Shown here: positions 21,601 to 33,300 of the stretch, piece by piece | Numbering within the stretch: position 1 is the first letter of the stretch | Layout: each line of letters begins with the position of its first letter | Source: Ectocarpus siliculosus | Lineage: Eukaryota; Sar; Phaeophyceae; Ectocarpales; Ectocarpaceae | NCBI GenBank assembly: GCA_000310025.1 | Contig: FN649755.1 | Location: forward strand, 260,295-324,294 | Direction of reading: 5' to 3' | DNA length: 64,000 nucleotides | Notes under the pieces: generated by a model | Seen by the model: only the letters and a program-made list of their open reading frames with translations | Told to the model about the DNA's origin: nothing | Database searches by the model: none | Translations under genes and position numbers: made by a program

Positions 21601-23285
21601 GCAAAGGGAGTGTGGGGATCAAGCTGCTAATCTCTCATCTATGGGAGGTGACCAAGAAATATAGTGTCGATCTCCAACGACATGTGGCGTTGTTGAGCTG
21701 ATGCTTTGGGTGCAATATCCCGCCGCGACTTTGTCTGAAAAATGATCATCTTTCACGCAGGTGCATGTGGATGGGAACCGCCTGGTAGATCCCGCCGCGA
21801 TGTGTGTGGTGTAAATGGAGCGAGAGCAGCCACTCCTCGAGGATCGGAGTGGATTTGTAACGGTAGTCCTATCGGGCATCGAGGAAAATATAGGTCAATT
21901 CTTGCCAACTGAACGGGAGAACTTTACCTCTGCCATTGGTAAAAAGATCAGGGTAGAACAAGAAAATCAAAATCACGAGCAACCCAAAGAGATGTCGAGT
22001 AACCCTAAGCGTCACGGTGCATGTCAACGATCGCTACTATTGTGCACACAACGAAGCAACACAAAGAGGCCCTCGGGGGTTTCCGAAGTATTCTCAAGTT
22101 GTTATTGTTGTCACAAAAAAAGCCGTTCAGAGTTCTCTGCCCAGTGTCTTCATCGGTCCGTACTGATCAAACGCTTGATCGCTCGATTTTCGTGGTCACC
22201 GACCAATTAACCCAAAAATATATTTATTCAAAAACAATGGGCCACAAGGGCCCGGGTGCCATTGCAAACAACGACGGATAGCCTCGGGGCCCCCGCTCCC
22301 TTCTACACGCTATGTGGGGGAGAAATGAAACTGGAAGGCAGCATCACGGGCCAGAGAGAGAGAGAGAGAGGTACATCCCCTAGTTCAATCTTGGTACGCC
22401 ACAGAGAAAGAGAAAGGACCACCCGGGAAAGAAACGAAAAAGACAAAAGCAATAGAAGTAGACGAAAAAGCAAATGAGAGAAAGGGCGCTAGCGAACAAA
22501 CACAATCAGGACCACCAGCGACGAGCAAAGGCATGCCATCACTCGCGAGGGGTTGATTCAATGGTGCCATCACGGCGGGGAGGGGGGGGGGACTAGGCAA
22601 GGAGTTGAACTCGGGCAATATCGCTTCACTCGGTCTGCCTGTTCATTTAGTTTCAAATCAAAGAGCGAGCAAACATGTACGGCACGACTTCCAGAACAAT
22701 TGCGGGTTTCCGCCAAAATCTCCATGTCCTACTCACCGTGGGCAACTCCATGATAGCCAAGTACGCCTCTTTCAGGGCCTCCGGTGTGGTGCAGATCACA
22801 GTCACTCTAGCTATGTCAGCAACCTTTCGGACGTCCCCATCACAGAACCTGCTAGCCTTCCGTCGCGTGCTTTCCCGTGACTTGACGTCCACGAATTGAA
22901 CCTCGTATTTGCTCATGTCATGCGCAACGTTCATGACGAGCTCGTCCAAATGCGCCTTTGCAAGCTCAGCGTCCGCAAGATAGAACTGTAGCTGATTCTC
23001 AAGCTGCTCGTCCTCACCGCAGTCCTGTGGATCAAATACCTTGGGCTGGAAGACGCCCGTCGACGGAACCGGGGCGATGGTGCGAAGGCAATCAAGCCCT
23101 CCAGTCTTGCTGAGCTCGTAGTACAAATCGTCGTACGCTGCTTGAAACTGAAGTACCGTCTGGACTTGAAGGTACTTGAGGAGATTCACTTTGGCGTCTA
23201 GACTAGTAGACGATGTTTCACGTTCACGTGAAGTCTTCAGCTCCGCCTCCAGACGGAGAAGATCATTGATATCCACGGCGACCAT
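12527..23285 (-). CDS. RelA/SpoT-like domain + TPR array protein (14 exons, reconstructed)
   Basis: Exons in transcript order: 22737-23285, 21072-21413, 20594-20716, 19172-19297, 18434-18559, 17726-17851, 16979-17104, 16273-16398, 15574-15699, 14867-14992, 14261-14386, 13901-14026, 13481-13606, 12527-12661. Every junction is phase 0, acceptors end in AG, donors are GTGAG-like (one GC), and the joined frame of about 802 residues has no stop before the TAA at 12527-12529. Residues 1-297 contain a RelA/SpoT-like nucleotidyltransferase fold; the rest is about a dozen TPRs of kinesin-light-chain type (DHPDVATxLNN pattern), ending in a repeat with [15 protein letters not shown] chose the ATG at 23285; an upstream exon cannot be excluded because a CAG precedes it. 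TPRs bind proteins; the N-domain family makes or breaks alarmone-like nucleotides. A sensor-effector role is inferred. No NB-ARC domain is visible. Confidence 0.72.
12690..13400 (-). pseudogene. Decayed TPR exons between the last two live exons
   Basis: Three relics on the minus strand. About 13060-13173 reads [14 protein letters not shown] then [12 protein letters not shown], with the acceptor AG changed to GG and a few codons lost. About 13240-13370 reads [10 protein letters not shown], then a stop and a frame shift. About 12700-12860 keeps only a faint TPR outline ending in HVLRSW. They are probably exons that dropped out of the gene. Confidence 0.6.
13481..19297 (-). repeat. Array of ten intact 126-bp TPR exons
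   Basis: Each exon encodes exactly 42 residues ([10 protein letters not shown]...RSLAI.EK.YGPDHP... LNN...). Coordinates are in the gene entry. Nine exons are one subtype, spaced 606-780 bp apart (mostly near 700-745). The tenth (13901-14026, with [17 protein letters not shown]) is a second subtype. Typical acceptor is CACATTCCAG|GGCAAG and donor CAG|GTGAG. Variation between copies clusters at the solvent-facing positions around residues 20-24 and 33-41. The exon unit equals one TPR and is phase-symmetric, so exons can be added or lost without a frame change. Confidence 0.85.
13660..13786 (-). pseudogene. Dead TPR exon with stops but intact acceptor
   Basis: It keeps the acceptor TTTGCAG|GGC, the overall length and the DHPHLAA and NWAALLS parts of a TPR, but has two in-frame stops. 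It lies in the intron between the live exons 13481-13606 and 13901-14026. Confidence 0.6.
14500..19480 (-). pseudogene. Relic TPR exons of three further subtypes in the introns
   Basis: Between successive live exons the same set of decayed TPR-like exons recurs in the same order. Subtype B is at about 14500-14621, 15215-15333, 15930-16052, 16640-16760, 17365-17490, 18090-18215, 18805-18930 (remnants such as [11 protein letters not shown]). Subtype C is at about 14660-14790, 15370-15510, 16085-16200, 16775-16890, 17518-17650, 18236-18360, 18970-19090 (remnant [13 protein letters not shown]). Subtype D is at about 15070-15150, 15780-15850, 16470-16560, 17180-17300, 17940-18035, 18650-18750, 19380-19480 (remnant [14 protein letters not shown]). 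Each has stops or shifts. Together with the live exon they outline an ancestral four-exon cassette of ~700 bp in tandem. Confidence 0.65.
20594..20716 (-). CDS. Exon 3: atypical helical (TPR-like) exon
   Basis: A 123-bp exon (41 residues, [15 protein letters not shown]...), one codon shorter than the TPR exons and flanked by TTCCAG|G and CAG|GTGAGG. It ends in LATVLDKQ like the TPR exons end in ...SQ, so it is probably a diverged TPR. It is strongly charged and could form a coiled coil linking the enzyme-like domain to the array. Confidence 0.6.
20815..20915. repeat. Dispersed ~100-bp repeat, copy 1 (in an intron)
   Basis: Matches 40635-40735: both hold ACGTC-GCTGTGTG, GAGCTTGGGAA-like sequence, a CAGCTG..CCAGCTGTGGG pair and a TTTTAT end. 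Copy 2 lies just past the stop of the glycosyltransferase gene. No coding capacity. Confidence 0.55.
21072..21413 (-). CDS. Exon 2: second half of the RelA/SpoT-like domain
   Basis: The 114 residues begin VLLIKNGFK. Key family signatures are SGYRDVKLN (equivalent to the GYxSLH region of RelA, ~198-206 of the whole protein) and [10 protein letters not shown] (~214-223), where the Glu matches the conserved catalytic E of the E-I-Q motif, followed by [10 protein letters not shown]. The acceptor is CAACAG|GTT after a pyrimidine-rich tract; the donor is GACAG|GTACAG. The exon ends with [12 protein letters not shown], the first helix of a TPR-like unit, so domain and array are fused inside one exon. 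Confidence 0.72.
22737..23285 (-). CDS. Exon 1: first half of the RelA/SpoT-like domain
   Basis: The 183 residues begin [11 protein letters not shown] helical region (~10-130) precedes a stretch [12 protein letters not shown] (~134-145) resembling the R-x-K-x3-S-x3-K substrate-binding pattern of RelA synthetase domains. Then comes [11 protein letters not shown] (~155-165), whose Asp matches the metal-binding D of the family (D-I-x-x-R-V). The exon ends ...MELPT with donor ACG|GTGAGTAGG, phase 0. The following intron (21414-22736) carries GA-rich repeats near 22360-22470 and no other exon I can support. Confidence 0.68.
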
Positions 23286-23312
23286 CTGCGGTGCAGTACA
23301 AAGCCATGGCAA

Positions 23313-25560
23313 GCACAGGGGTCTTGGCGGCTAAGTGGACCCGACCACGGTCAACAATGCAATCAATCTCCAGGGAATCGTAAAACGGCAGCCCATGTTG
23401 TATTTCGTGCGTGTAAAACTAGGGAAGATTCCCAGTGACGATAGTCAACCGGTTGTGTGCCGTAGGGAGATATTTAGTCCCAACAAGAGTGGAGTTGAAG
23501 GCGATAGCTGCAAGTACGTGAGGAAAGCTGTTCTTCCTGCGACGCTAGGACCGGGAAAAAACACCGGTATTCGACCGTGTATGACGGCGTCCCTTCCTCC
23601 GGGTACATGTCAAAATGATGGTTGTTCGCCGGGAGGCTTTCGCAAACGAAAGTGAGAAGTTCTCATCTCGCGCGCGCCAAATGCAGACGCAGAAACGCAG
23701 AAACCGGCCGGGAACGGTCCACTTGCAAGAAAAAACGAAAATATGAATTGCGCTCAAAAGACAGAGGAAAACCGTGCAGAAAAGGAAACCAGGAAAAATC
23801 TTCACTCGGAAAGGGTACGAGACAACGACAACATCACGATTCGCCATGGCTTACCGGCAAGACAGAGGAAACCTCTCAGCTGAGAATAGAAACATTGATT
23901 CGTCGCACGCACACGAAACTCAACCAGTTGACACAAATCACGCGGATGACTGCGGACTGTACGTATCGTCCTTGCGAACAGTTAGACGGCTAAGGGTGTG
24001 AAGTAGGAGAGAGGTGGGGAGAGCCCTACCGTAGATCTTACGGGTGACTGCGCGCGGACGGGTGTTGGACGTGGTGAATGGTGTGGTGAAATTGAGCACG
24101 ATCGTTGCACACGGCCAGTGTGATTGGAGCACTTGAGTGCGCTCGCGCTCTTTCTAAAACAGAGTCTGTCTAAAGGTGCCCTGCGTTTGTTATGCATATG
24201 ATTATGTTGAGATTCGAAATCTCGCACACGGTACACGTGAAGACAGCACGTACACAACGAGCGCAGAGGAGCAAGCGGAGATAGCAAGCTGTGGGGGAGC
24301 GTCAGATTGGCGTAAGCGATAATGCCGTTAGCCGTACTGTGAAAAACCAAAACCGAAGACGCGAACGCATCGCATGGGACGGCGATGGTTCATACGCGGG
24401 CGGCGTTCCCTATTGAGATTGTGCGGAAATCATTTGTTGGGCCTGCTAAAGGATGTGGCCACCATATTCAGCATGTCTCATGCGTACGGTGTACAAAGAT
24501 GCCACAAGACCAGCATATGTAAGAAAACCTTCTGTTTTAGACTGAAAAGGTCTGCGATAATGATTTTTGGGAGGCGCTGTTGGCGCGTTTCACTTGGGTT
24601 TAGACTGGGCCATGTTCTTCTCTATACTCACGTCATGTTGCTGGGGATACGTTTCTAAGATATTCCTACGGGTTTTGCGTAGAATTATAAGAGCGCAGAT
24701 GCCGTAAGCGTTCATCCCTACGTGCAGGACTGCTCCCGACATCACCTGGTGCATTTCGAGAAAACCGTCGTTTCTTCGTCGGGCTCTAGGGGGAACTAGG
24801 GGCAACCAAACCATTTCTCCCGTTTTCGACCTCGTACCCCTGCCAATGACACACCGGAGCCCCGAAAACCGCCGAACACCCCATGCTGAAATCTCGTCAA
24901 AACATGCCTTCGGCAGTATTTCATCGGGTAAAAATGGAAAGACGCATGCTGCGAGTCGACGGGGTATATCCAGGCTTTTTGCAACCCTAAATGCGTGGTG
25001 GTGGTGGGGGGGGGCGTCTGGTGAGCTGGGGCGTTGTGCGTTTCTTTTGTTCGTCACTCTCGCATCATTCAGGGCACCTTCAAGAGACAACCTCCGCCGT
25101 GAACTTGAGTCCAAAGCGTGCAGGGTGCCAAATGTCGTGTGCGGGAGGCCCCTGTGAACCTCCGCTTCCGTTCAGAGTACGCTCTACAGAGCACGGATTG
25201 ACAATGTCGGCTTCTGGGGAAGAAGAAAGGTAGGACAATAAATGGTGGTTTGGTGGTGCTCCAACAAGAGAATGGCCGTGCTACATTTCAGACGTACGGG
25301 GCGGACCGAAAATATAAAAATTGCTCCGCCTTTTCCTCGTCGTGCCGGGCATGTATGCACAAGCACCTCCTCGCCTCGCAATTGAAGGGTTGGTGCGCGC
25401 GACAGTTCAGGATCTGCAGTACATAAAGAGTGCTGAGGCAGGAAGAAAATGTCGGTACAACATGGAAGTATTTTCGACGACATCCCTGTATGTGCGACAG
25501 GCGTGTCGCGAGCATGTCTACCCACGCCCACGCTAGACCTTCACTAATCTCGATCCATTT
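23313..25560. other. No supported gene
   Basis: This holds the presumed promoter side of the RelA/SpoT-TPR gene. A 174-residue minus frame (24590-25114) has no recognisable domain and is not called. A G-rich run lies near 24995-25015. Confidence 0.4.
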
Positions 25561-25611
25561 CGTACTCTGTTAGCCCCGGAAAGTGTGAGCGCCACACCAT
25601 GAAATCAAACA

Positions 25612-25778
25612 TCTCCTCAATAGTGCAGGACCTGCACTATTGAGGGATATTCAAAACCTCAATAGTGCCGAAGAGGCACTCTATTGAGGCACTCTTCTGG
25701 TTACAGTGAAGGTGCCCGCTATGGTTCAGGTTAAATCTCTGGCACATCCCTGCACTATAGCGGGCCACCTACTGTACT
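25612..25778. repeat. Cluster of small palindromic elements
   Basis: 25617-25645 is a near-perfect palindrome, CTCAATAGTGCAGG around one A. 25663-25694 is a second inverted pair (CCTCAATAGTGCC with its complement). 25704-25777 has TA-flanked termini, CAGTGAAGGTGCCCGCTAT and the complement of CAGTAGGTGGCCCGCTAT. The last looks like a ~70-bp foldback of the TA-inserting (pogo/mariner) type; the first two share its CACTAT...CAGG core. Confidence 0.6.
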
Positions 25779-25779
25779 G

Positions 25780-26639
25780 CAAGGCATCGTCGTATGTACG
25801 TACGTCCGCGATCCCATTGCCCCTCGCCATTACTGCTGTGTACGCGTAGTACAGGTGTAGCCAAACATTTACCGCGAAAAAACAGAAGTCTTGCCTGGCG
25901 CGCGCACAAACGGGACAAACACACACAAATTAAGACACAGCCGGTTATATGCGCGGTGGAAGCTATACAGTAGTCCTGCTGCAGCTCTCCTGAAAGAGCA
26001 GGACCGAGACTGGACCCAATTCCCGTTATCATGACGGCTGTAGACTAGTACGTAGGATATTGCTTGCTCCACACGGTTCTTGCACCCTCCCTCGTGGATG
26101 TGGAGCACTTGGGCCATGGGAGGAGTAGGGTCGATCGCGGTGTTCAATTACACTTTCTTTTCCGGTTGTGGGTAGAAAATAATACCCTTCGGAACACGAA
26201 AGGAGCTCTCCGTCTGTCCGCTGTGCGTGCTGCCCTCTTCCTTGTCAATCAAAGCCGGTCTGAGAGGTCCGCCCTCCCCGCAAGAAAGCGCACCTGTTTA
26301 ACCAGCGCCCTCGATGAGCTGGCAAGGTTGTAGTAGCGTACGATGACCAGCGCGCGAAAGACCGTCCTTTGCACTGGAAATTTGGTGGGGAAGTGTGGGA
26401 CAGAGTGGTGTACCCGTGTACATCGGGCGCCAGCGCGGGAGCCTTGGTTACACTTTGATAGTAACTCTTTCGGACTAACCGATGTTGTATGTCGCAAGGC
26501 TAGATTCTTCACGCCAGCAAGGCTAGGTTGCTCAGAACGCGTTAGTCCTATAAAGATCTACTATCAATGTGTAAACGTGTAAACACTACCAGGTACTCCA
26601 CGATGGCGCCTGCGCCTGGAGCGGCCTGCGGAATGCGGG
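25780..26639. other. No supported gene
   Basis: Only short frames without recognisable domains; no repeat noted. Confidence 0.4.
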
Positions 26640-27190
26640 TGAATAGGGTCCGCGGGGTTTCCATAAACGCCTCGAAAACCGACCGTTTTGGTTTCAGCAT
26701 CTGACATATTTATATTGCTGATGAAACGGAATCTTCGTACAGGTGCTACACTGCTGTGAATGCATACATGATGACACGGCAGGAACACACCGCCGTAGGG
26801 TACGGTACGCAATGTCGTCGTTTAACCCTAACTCAAACACCTCTGCCCGCTGAACCAAACTAAGGTCACAACATGGTGGAGGTGGATGTATACATGTATA
26901 CTGTTGACCCCCTCGCTCGACCACCTCCGTGTAATAATAAATAAAGAAGCGGTAAATATGACGAATCGCCAAAGATCGTACCGCGCGGACCAAGCCCAGA
27001 ATCCGTCCGTTCAGTTGAGAGGCTTTCCAAGAAGAAATGTCGAGATGCTAGGTGGCCGGCCAGCTCCTCCAAAGCTTGGACAGTTTGACGGGCCAGTCGA
27101 ACGGGGCGCCACCGATAAGATGCACGAGGGCGTTCACCCAAGCTCCCTTTCTTGCAGCACGGCGCAAGTCAGTGTTGCAGGTAAATACCC
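26640..27190. repeat. Dispersed repeat family, copy B
   Basis: Partner of 6425-7160 with the same landmarks in order (GCGGGGTTTCC, CATGGTGGAGGTGGA, GGCTTTCCAAGA, CTTGGACAGT, CAGTGTTG). Unlike copy A, it is followed at once by the exon-like block. Confidence 0.65.
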
Positions 27191-27250
27191 GAAATCTATA
27201 GTCCACTAGTTGCGCCGTAGAGCTACGTACTCGAATGAATGCCCGGAAGG

Positions 27251-27321
27251 TGGAGCAGCAGCAGTCGAGGCAGCTCTTGCCGAGAGACGGAAGACACCCC
27301 AGGAGGTGAGAAAACCGACCG
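27251..27321 (+). repeat. Conserved exon-like block with splice donor, copy 2
   Basis: Pair of 8240-8312, again coding AAAVEAALAERRKT and ending in GGTGAGAA. Here the block follows repeat copy B by about 60 bases; at copy A the distance is about 1.1 kb, suggesting an insertion there. Confidence 0.55.
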
Positions 27322-27329
27322 GACACAAG

Positions 27330-30300
27330 CGCGTTGTCAAAAATCAGGGGCGCGCGTACAACAACACAAGAGTGCGTTCAACAAACAGACAGCAGTCAGT
27401 CGATGACACACCTCTACAGCAGTATATGCCCACGTGTACAAGAAGTACGTGGCAAGGATAATGGGGACGGTCGTCGCGTGGAGAGGGGCATGCAAGAAAT
27501 CATAAGCTCGGTAAACCTTCACGGGAGGAAGGAAGGGGGAAGCAGTTTTCGTCAAAGATGATGTTGTTGTTGGTGTCCTCCTGCTGAGGAACTATGTATG
27601 TAAGCAACAAAGGGAGGGAGGCATTGTCCGACCGTGGGTGAGGTTTGTCCGGCTCTGTCCTCAACGATAAGCTAGGTCTCCCACGTTCATAAACTAGTTC
27701 TAGCATTCCCCACTCCCCACATTGACCGATCAGCCACTGCCCTCTACTGCGGTGCGAAGTCGGGTTATTTCAGGGGCTGTGTGGGCTGTGTCCCCGGTTT
27801 GCGGCGCAATTGGCATGTTTGGTCTTGGACGTCGGGGGTAGCCGCGCTGCCGCGCACGAGTTCAGAAGAGAGAGTCAACCAGGGCAAGGAGCAGAAGGCG
27901 AGCTTGAGCGTCCGGTTACCAGTGCGTTGTCAGAGTTCGAAGCGGTGGTTGGTTCCAGCAAGTGAGTTCAGGAGTTCGGTTGAGCAGCAGCAGTGTTGGA
28001 CGACCTGACTTTTCCTCATTCATCCATCACGGTCTTTTCCTGTAGTCTATGTATGCATACAAGCCTCGGCGACATTCGGTCGAGACACAGAACATACCCA
28101 CCGACAAGAACCTCGAACCAGCGTACAGAACCTGTCGGTATAGAGTCACAGTGCTCTGCATTATATTAGTCGATTGGGTCGTCAGTAGAACCCGTTATCC
28201 AAGTATCACATCTCCTTGCCCATCCCCCATCTCCCTTGGCCCTCCCCGACAATGTTCGGAACCGGTTCTCACAATGACAAGTTCTGTCCGGCAGATTATG
28301 CGGCATTCGGCCACGGATCTCCCGACCTCCCTCTTTTAGGGCAACCTGGTGGTGTTGAGCAGCCCTCGCCTGCCTATTCACATCCATATGTGTTTTTAAC
28401 CCTTACGTGACTACAGGCCAATTCAGCTCCGTTCTCTGCTCCGATCACTTTGCGTGCCGAAAGATCGCCGTTGTGCCTCGGCTAAGAGCAAAAACCATAC
28501 ATACATAGAGATCAGCAGGGAGACACAGGCAGCCCACCCCAAAAGCATGCTTATCAGCAGTGCGCACAGGACTCACATAGCTATTCACCCATGCTTAATC
28601 TCTCTGACGTGGGGCAGATATCCTTTCCAGATCCAATCTACTGCCGACCGGTACTGTATGATTAAACGCAAAATACCACCGGAGGGTACATACAGTACCC
28701 TGAACACGTGGTCAGCCCGGTGCCACATCCGTGGGGGAGAGCAGAGAAAGCACACACCGGAGCCGATGCTGACGTACTGCCTCGGTGCTTGATGTTGTTG
28801 TGATTGCGGTGCGTGTGGTTCCCAGTATTGGAAGTGAAGAGTGGTTCGTCTGCTGTGTGCAAAATTTCGCTCAAAGGCAAGGGTTTTCGGGACTACAATG
28901 TACAGCTCCGATCACAGCTCCGATCACAGCTCTTTATTTGTAGTACAGAATAGTAAAATTTATCACGATTGTTATACATTTTGTGCGATAGTGGATGATG
29001 GTCTCGATTCTCTGGTGAGCGGGCCGTGTTTTTCGTCGATCTGGCGCTGCTGTGAGGCGGTTTCCCGTCAGCGTCTTCGCATCTAGCGCCGCTAGTATAT
29101 GCGCTTGCCGTATGCTCTGTCCAAGGATGAGGTGGGGAAGATGTGCCGACAGGTATTGCTTGCACAGGTACATCCTCTCTGCGGACGGTTGCTGTCAGAG
29201 ACAGGCATGCACACCAGCTCAGAAACTGCTGCTGCTGTACAGTCTAGTTCTCTCCGCATAGCTGCTACTGCTGCACAGCATGTACTCCTGTTGATCACCC
29301 TTACATATACCGCGTCCCCATCCCTGTGAGCCCCACACATGGACCCACTCCTGCACCATCCTCGCCGCCGTGATTTATGGGTATACACGCATGCTTGGAA
29401 GATCTTTGACCACAGAGAGCCAGCTGTGGGGAAAAAAACAAAAAAAATCAAATTAGCCCAGTCACGTAAGGGTTAAAAAGACGTGCCAGTGATGGCATTG
29501 ATTCTGCTCATGCTGCTGCTGGTCTTCGTGGTTTACCGACGATTGGTGGGTGTAGCCTCCACAGCTAGTGACGTCACAACGAACCGCCGAAGCGCACCAC
29601 AGTGTGTGTGTGTGACACCGCTGGCTCTCATCTCCCACTCTCTCGTCTCGCCTGTAGATGTATCCTTACAACGAAGGAGCAACCGCTGAAAACGACTGAG
29701 ACAAAGGGTGTGTATCCAAAAATGTCAGAAATAGATTCTCGCAACCTGAATGTTGCGCATGTCTCGGACATCAGTCACTACGGTCATCAATAGAAAAAAA
29801 CCCTCGGGGATAATACCGTATACAGACACGAAAGTTCAACCTTTGAGATAAATCATCGTTATTTGGTTCAATCACCACCGCACCTCCAATCCCCAACGTC
29901 GAGAACAACAGAGGCCACGACCGACAGCACATATACTTCTCCGAACGTGTCCAAGGCCTGCGATATCGTCCGTGCGGAACTACAGAACATTTTCTGCCTA
30001 CTGCGTCACGCCATATATGTAGTCTTCTACACTGGCTACGTCGTCAACAACGAACATCTGGGGACACCTGGCCGGTGAGGTAAGCTACGGGTTGTTCGCA
30101 GAGAAACAACTATGGGTCTGCACCCCACGTACGGTACCACATCCCCTCACGCAAAAATACACACACGCACATACGTTACTACGCATCTATCTTCTGTAAT
30201 AGGTCCATCGTTTCAAACTGGACCATGTTCGTGGGTTTCTGGAGCTCGTGGCATTCATGTAGGATGGAGAACGAACGCGTCACCATCGCCTGTGATCTAG

Positions 30301-33300
30301 GTGGTGAAGACATTGAAGCGAAACGATGATGATGATCCCAAACCCTAGCTGTTCATTTTCCACACACAAACTCGGGCGTCACCCCATGAGCCTTCAACAT
30401 TGAAACATGACACCAGGTACGCACCATTTTACATGCCAGAGTTGTTGCTTCCCGGTGGCCAAGATGTTTTCGCTTCGTGCTAGACAAGCAAACACCTTTT
30501 GTTTTTAGGCGGGCACACCACATAGCTTTGAAGGCAACGCACCAAACCAACACGAACAGTCTACGTTTTTGGAAGCCCCAACACGCCGTTGTATCACATG
30601 GTTTGTATCATGGACTACAATGTAGCATACGCATATCTTAACCTACTTCATGTGCTGTGCTCACCACATTGTCTTCTTGTGCCGGCGGCTCCAACTCACA
30701 CCAGCGGAGTGAATGAGATATAATTTGGTCACGCGCCGCCTGCTGCTGCTGCTGTGGTGGTAAGACGATTTTTATTTCAGTACGCGTCGATCCCCGAACC
30801 AATCACAGGTCGTCGTAGAGGCGTCACTGAACACCCGTTCTACAATTTTGGGACTGACCATTCATCGTGCATTGCTCATTCTGATACGGAGGCTTTTGAT
30901 CTTTACACAACGCGCGCGCACAATAGTTGCGCCGCATTCCGAGCGCAATTTTCACACCCACACTCGTTCACACCCCAGAACACACTCCTCCCCAGAGGCA
31001 ACGTACTTCGGTCTGCAACATATAGCACAGAAAACCCACCCGCGACACTCTGTCGTGCCCTCAACTTCTTCGTGCGTCGAACAAAAGCTTCGTGGCAACA
31101 GTGGCAGGGAAAGGGCTCGTCATCATCGTTGAGAACGACTTGAGCGTCAAGAGCTTTCTGAAGCAAAAACCCCATGGAGTGTCATCCGTCGCGGTGATCA
31201 TCGATTGAAGATCTGCCGTCTCCCTCTCTCTCCTTGTCGCGCGAGTCTTCTTCTTGGCGTTGTTCACCACCAGAGGACTTGGAGCAAGGCATACTCACCA
31301 AGCCTTGCTCGAAACTATTCCTTTCTCCGTATGAAAAACCTTCCCTGTCTGGCGTTAAATTGTTGCGAGTTTGTTTTTTAACCGTTTTTTTTTTTTTTGT
31401 GACGGGAACGACAATATAGTTAAATATGTTTTTTAATACATCCAAGGAACAACGAAAAACAATATTCCAGCCCCACGAGCATCGCCCCACTTGTTTCACT
31501 GGTCAGTGTGGTGGACTGCTGTCCCCTTCGGCACTGTGATGCCCTGTTCATTCCTTCTTCGCCATGCGCAACTGGAGGATCTGAATGTACAATACGCAAC
31601 AGCAGTTCGAAGTTTTGAAGTGGGAAACATTTTTGCTGTTGATGCGGCCCCTGACCGCTCATGACTTACGGTCGTCGCATTCATCGCATGCTGTAGGACT
31701 TTCACCTGTAGACTACAGGTGCGGATCAGCAGCATAGAAGCGTTCGAGGCTCGATTCCTTGTGTCGCAACCACCGTCGAGTACAGGCTGTTGTAAGTACT
31801 TTGAGTGAGAGTGTAGGACGTTCGGCTGAGCTGTGCTCGATACACATACAGTCTTTCACGTTTCGTGAAACATTTACTGTAGCCTTCGCTTCTTCACGAA
31901 ATATTTTTTAACTGCGTACCCGCGCTGTACCCTATTTTGGCTGGCAGGCCATTTGGTAGATCCGACCGACTTCCCACGGGGCTTCCCCGTCTTCTTCTAG
32001 GCCCTCTCAGACCCTCGCAAGCACGCCTGCATTGTTATTGGCGAGCGGCCGTTGCCATGGCTCTTGCCGAAGGTGAGAGGGGTTGGTGAGAGGGGTTGGG
32101 TTGGGTTGAGGCTGCATCGACAGAACTTGGACTACTGTACAATATGAACCAAATATTCAGGGAAGTAGGTTGCGGATATTCCTGCCACCTCGATGGTATT
32201 GAGCCCGGTACATGCACACTTGGCATGCAGCTATAGTCGGAGGTACTGAGCTGAGACCGGTACGTCAACACTAGCAGCAGCAGCAGCAGCAGCAGCCACA
32301 ACAACAACGACGACAACTGCAACAACAATAGATGGGACAACCGTGGATCAAATTCGAAAGGTCGGCTATTCACCGCAAAGGTACAGCCAATGCTCCAAAC
32401 GACCAAATCAGTAACACATCAATCAGCACATGGCCTTTTAGGGCGGCTCGAGGGCGAGGATCATATACAAGTACGGTGCCGGCCCACTGGTACACAGAGG
32501 GTAATGGAAGTTTTTTTTTTTGGAAAGGAGTCGGCATAAACTAAACTACTGGCTGGTAAGATAGAGGTTGGGGAGAAGGACACACTTGTAGATTGTTCAC
32601 TTTCCACCACTAAATAGAAGTTGTGACAGAAGCGTTGCAGCTTCCATTGGGCGGGCCGGCACTACTTGTCGAACCGAGCGCGCAAATAAATGCAAAGACC
32701 TTTCATGCGCAGTAGTCTAGAGCTGCAGATAATAGGGGGTACGGGTCGGCACCTTGCAGTAGTCAATCTGCGCCAGGCGCACACGTGCGACGGGCCGACG
32801 AGTAGATGATGCTTGGGGTGTCGACGTGGGAGGCGGCCGGTTGGTTTGTTGTCCGTTGCCCCCACGCACTGGGGAAAACCGAAAACATTCAGTACGGTAC
32901 GGAGCAGTTTCGCCGTGCACAAACGCAAAGATGTGGACGAAAATCCTAATATCGGGAAGAAGCATGGGATGCGCTGCACGTACCTGACGATGAGCAAATC
33001 AACCCACCGAGAGCATCAGCAGCAGCCTAGATATGTAATCGTGATGTCGTGACAGATACATGCGGAAGTTTCGCAACTTACCCGCCAACACCACACTCAT
33101 ACGTGGTCTAGTAAGGCCGAGGCTTACGTGGTGAATATTTCGGAGATTCGTTTTTGCTCTCGGTCGGGTGGGGGATGGTCTGCACCAGAAAAATGATGCA
33201 GATCCAAACGACCTTCTTAGGGTTCCTCGAGGCATAGTTTTCTCTCAGGGGAAAAAAGGGCCGATTTAAAGGGTCACAACATTCTTCAGTTCGCGGTTTT

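Noticed and set aside
12527-23285. NB-ARC domain in the TPR gene
   Set aside because: Searched by eye for P-loop, Walker B and GLPL motifs upstream of the array; none found.
24590-25114. 174-residue minus frame
   Set aside because: No domain, no splice or start context, composition typical of chance frames here.
32035-32406. Leu-rich minus frame resembling a membrane protein
   Set aside because: Artefact of a CAG trinucleotide repeat; no other coding sign.
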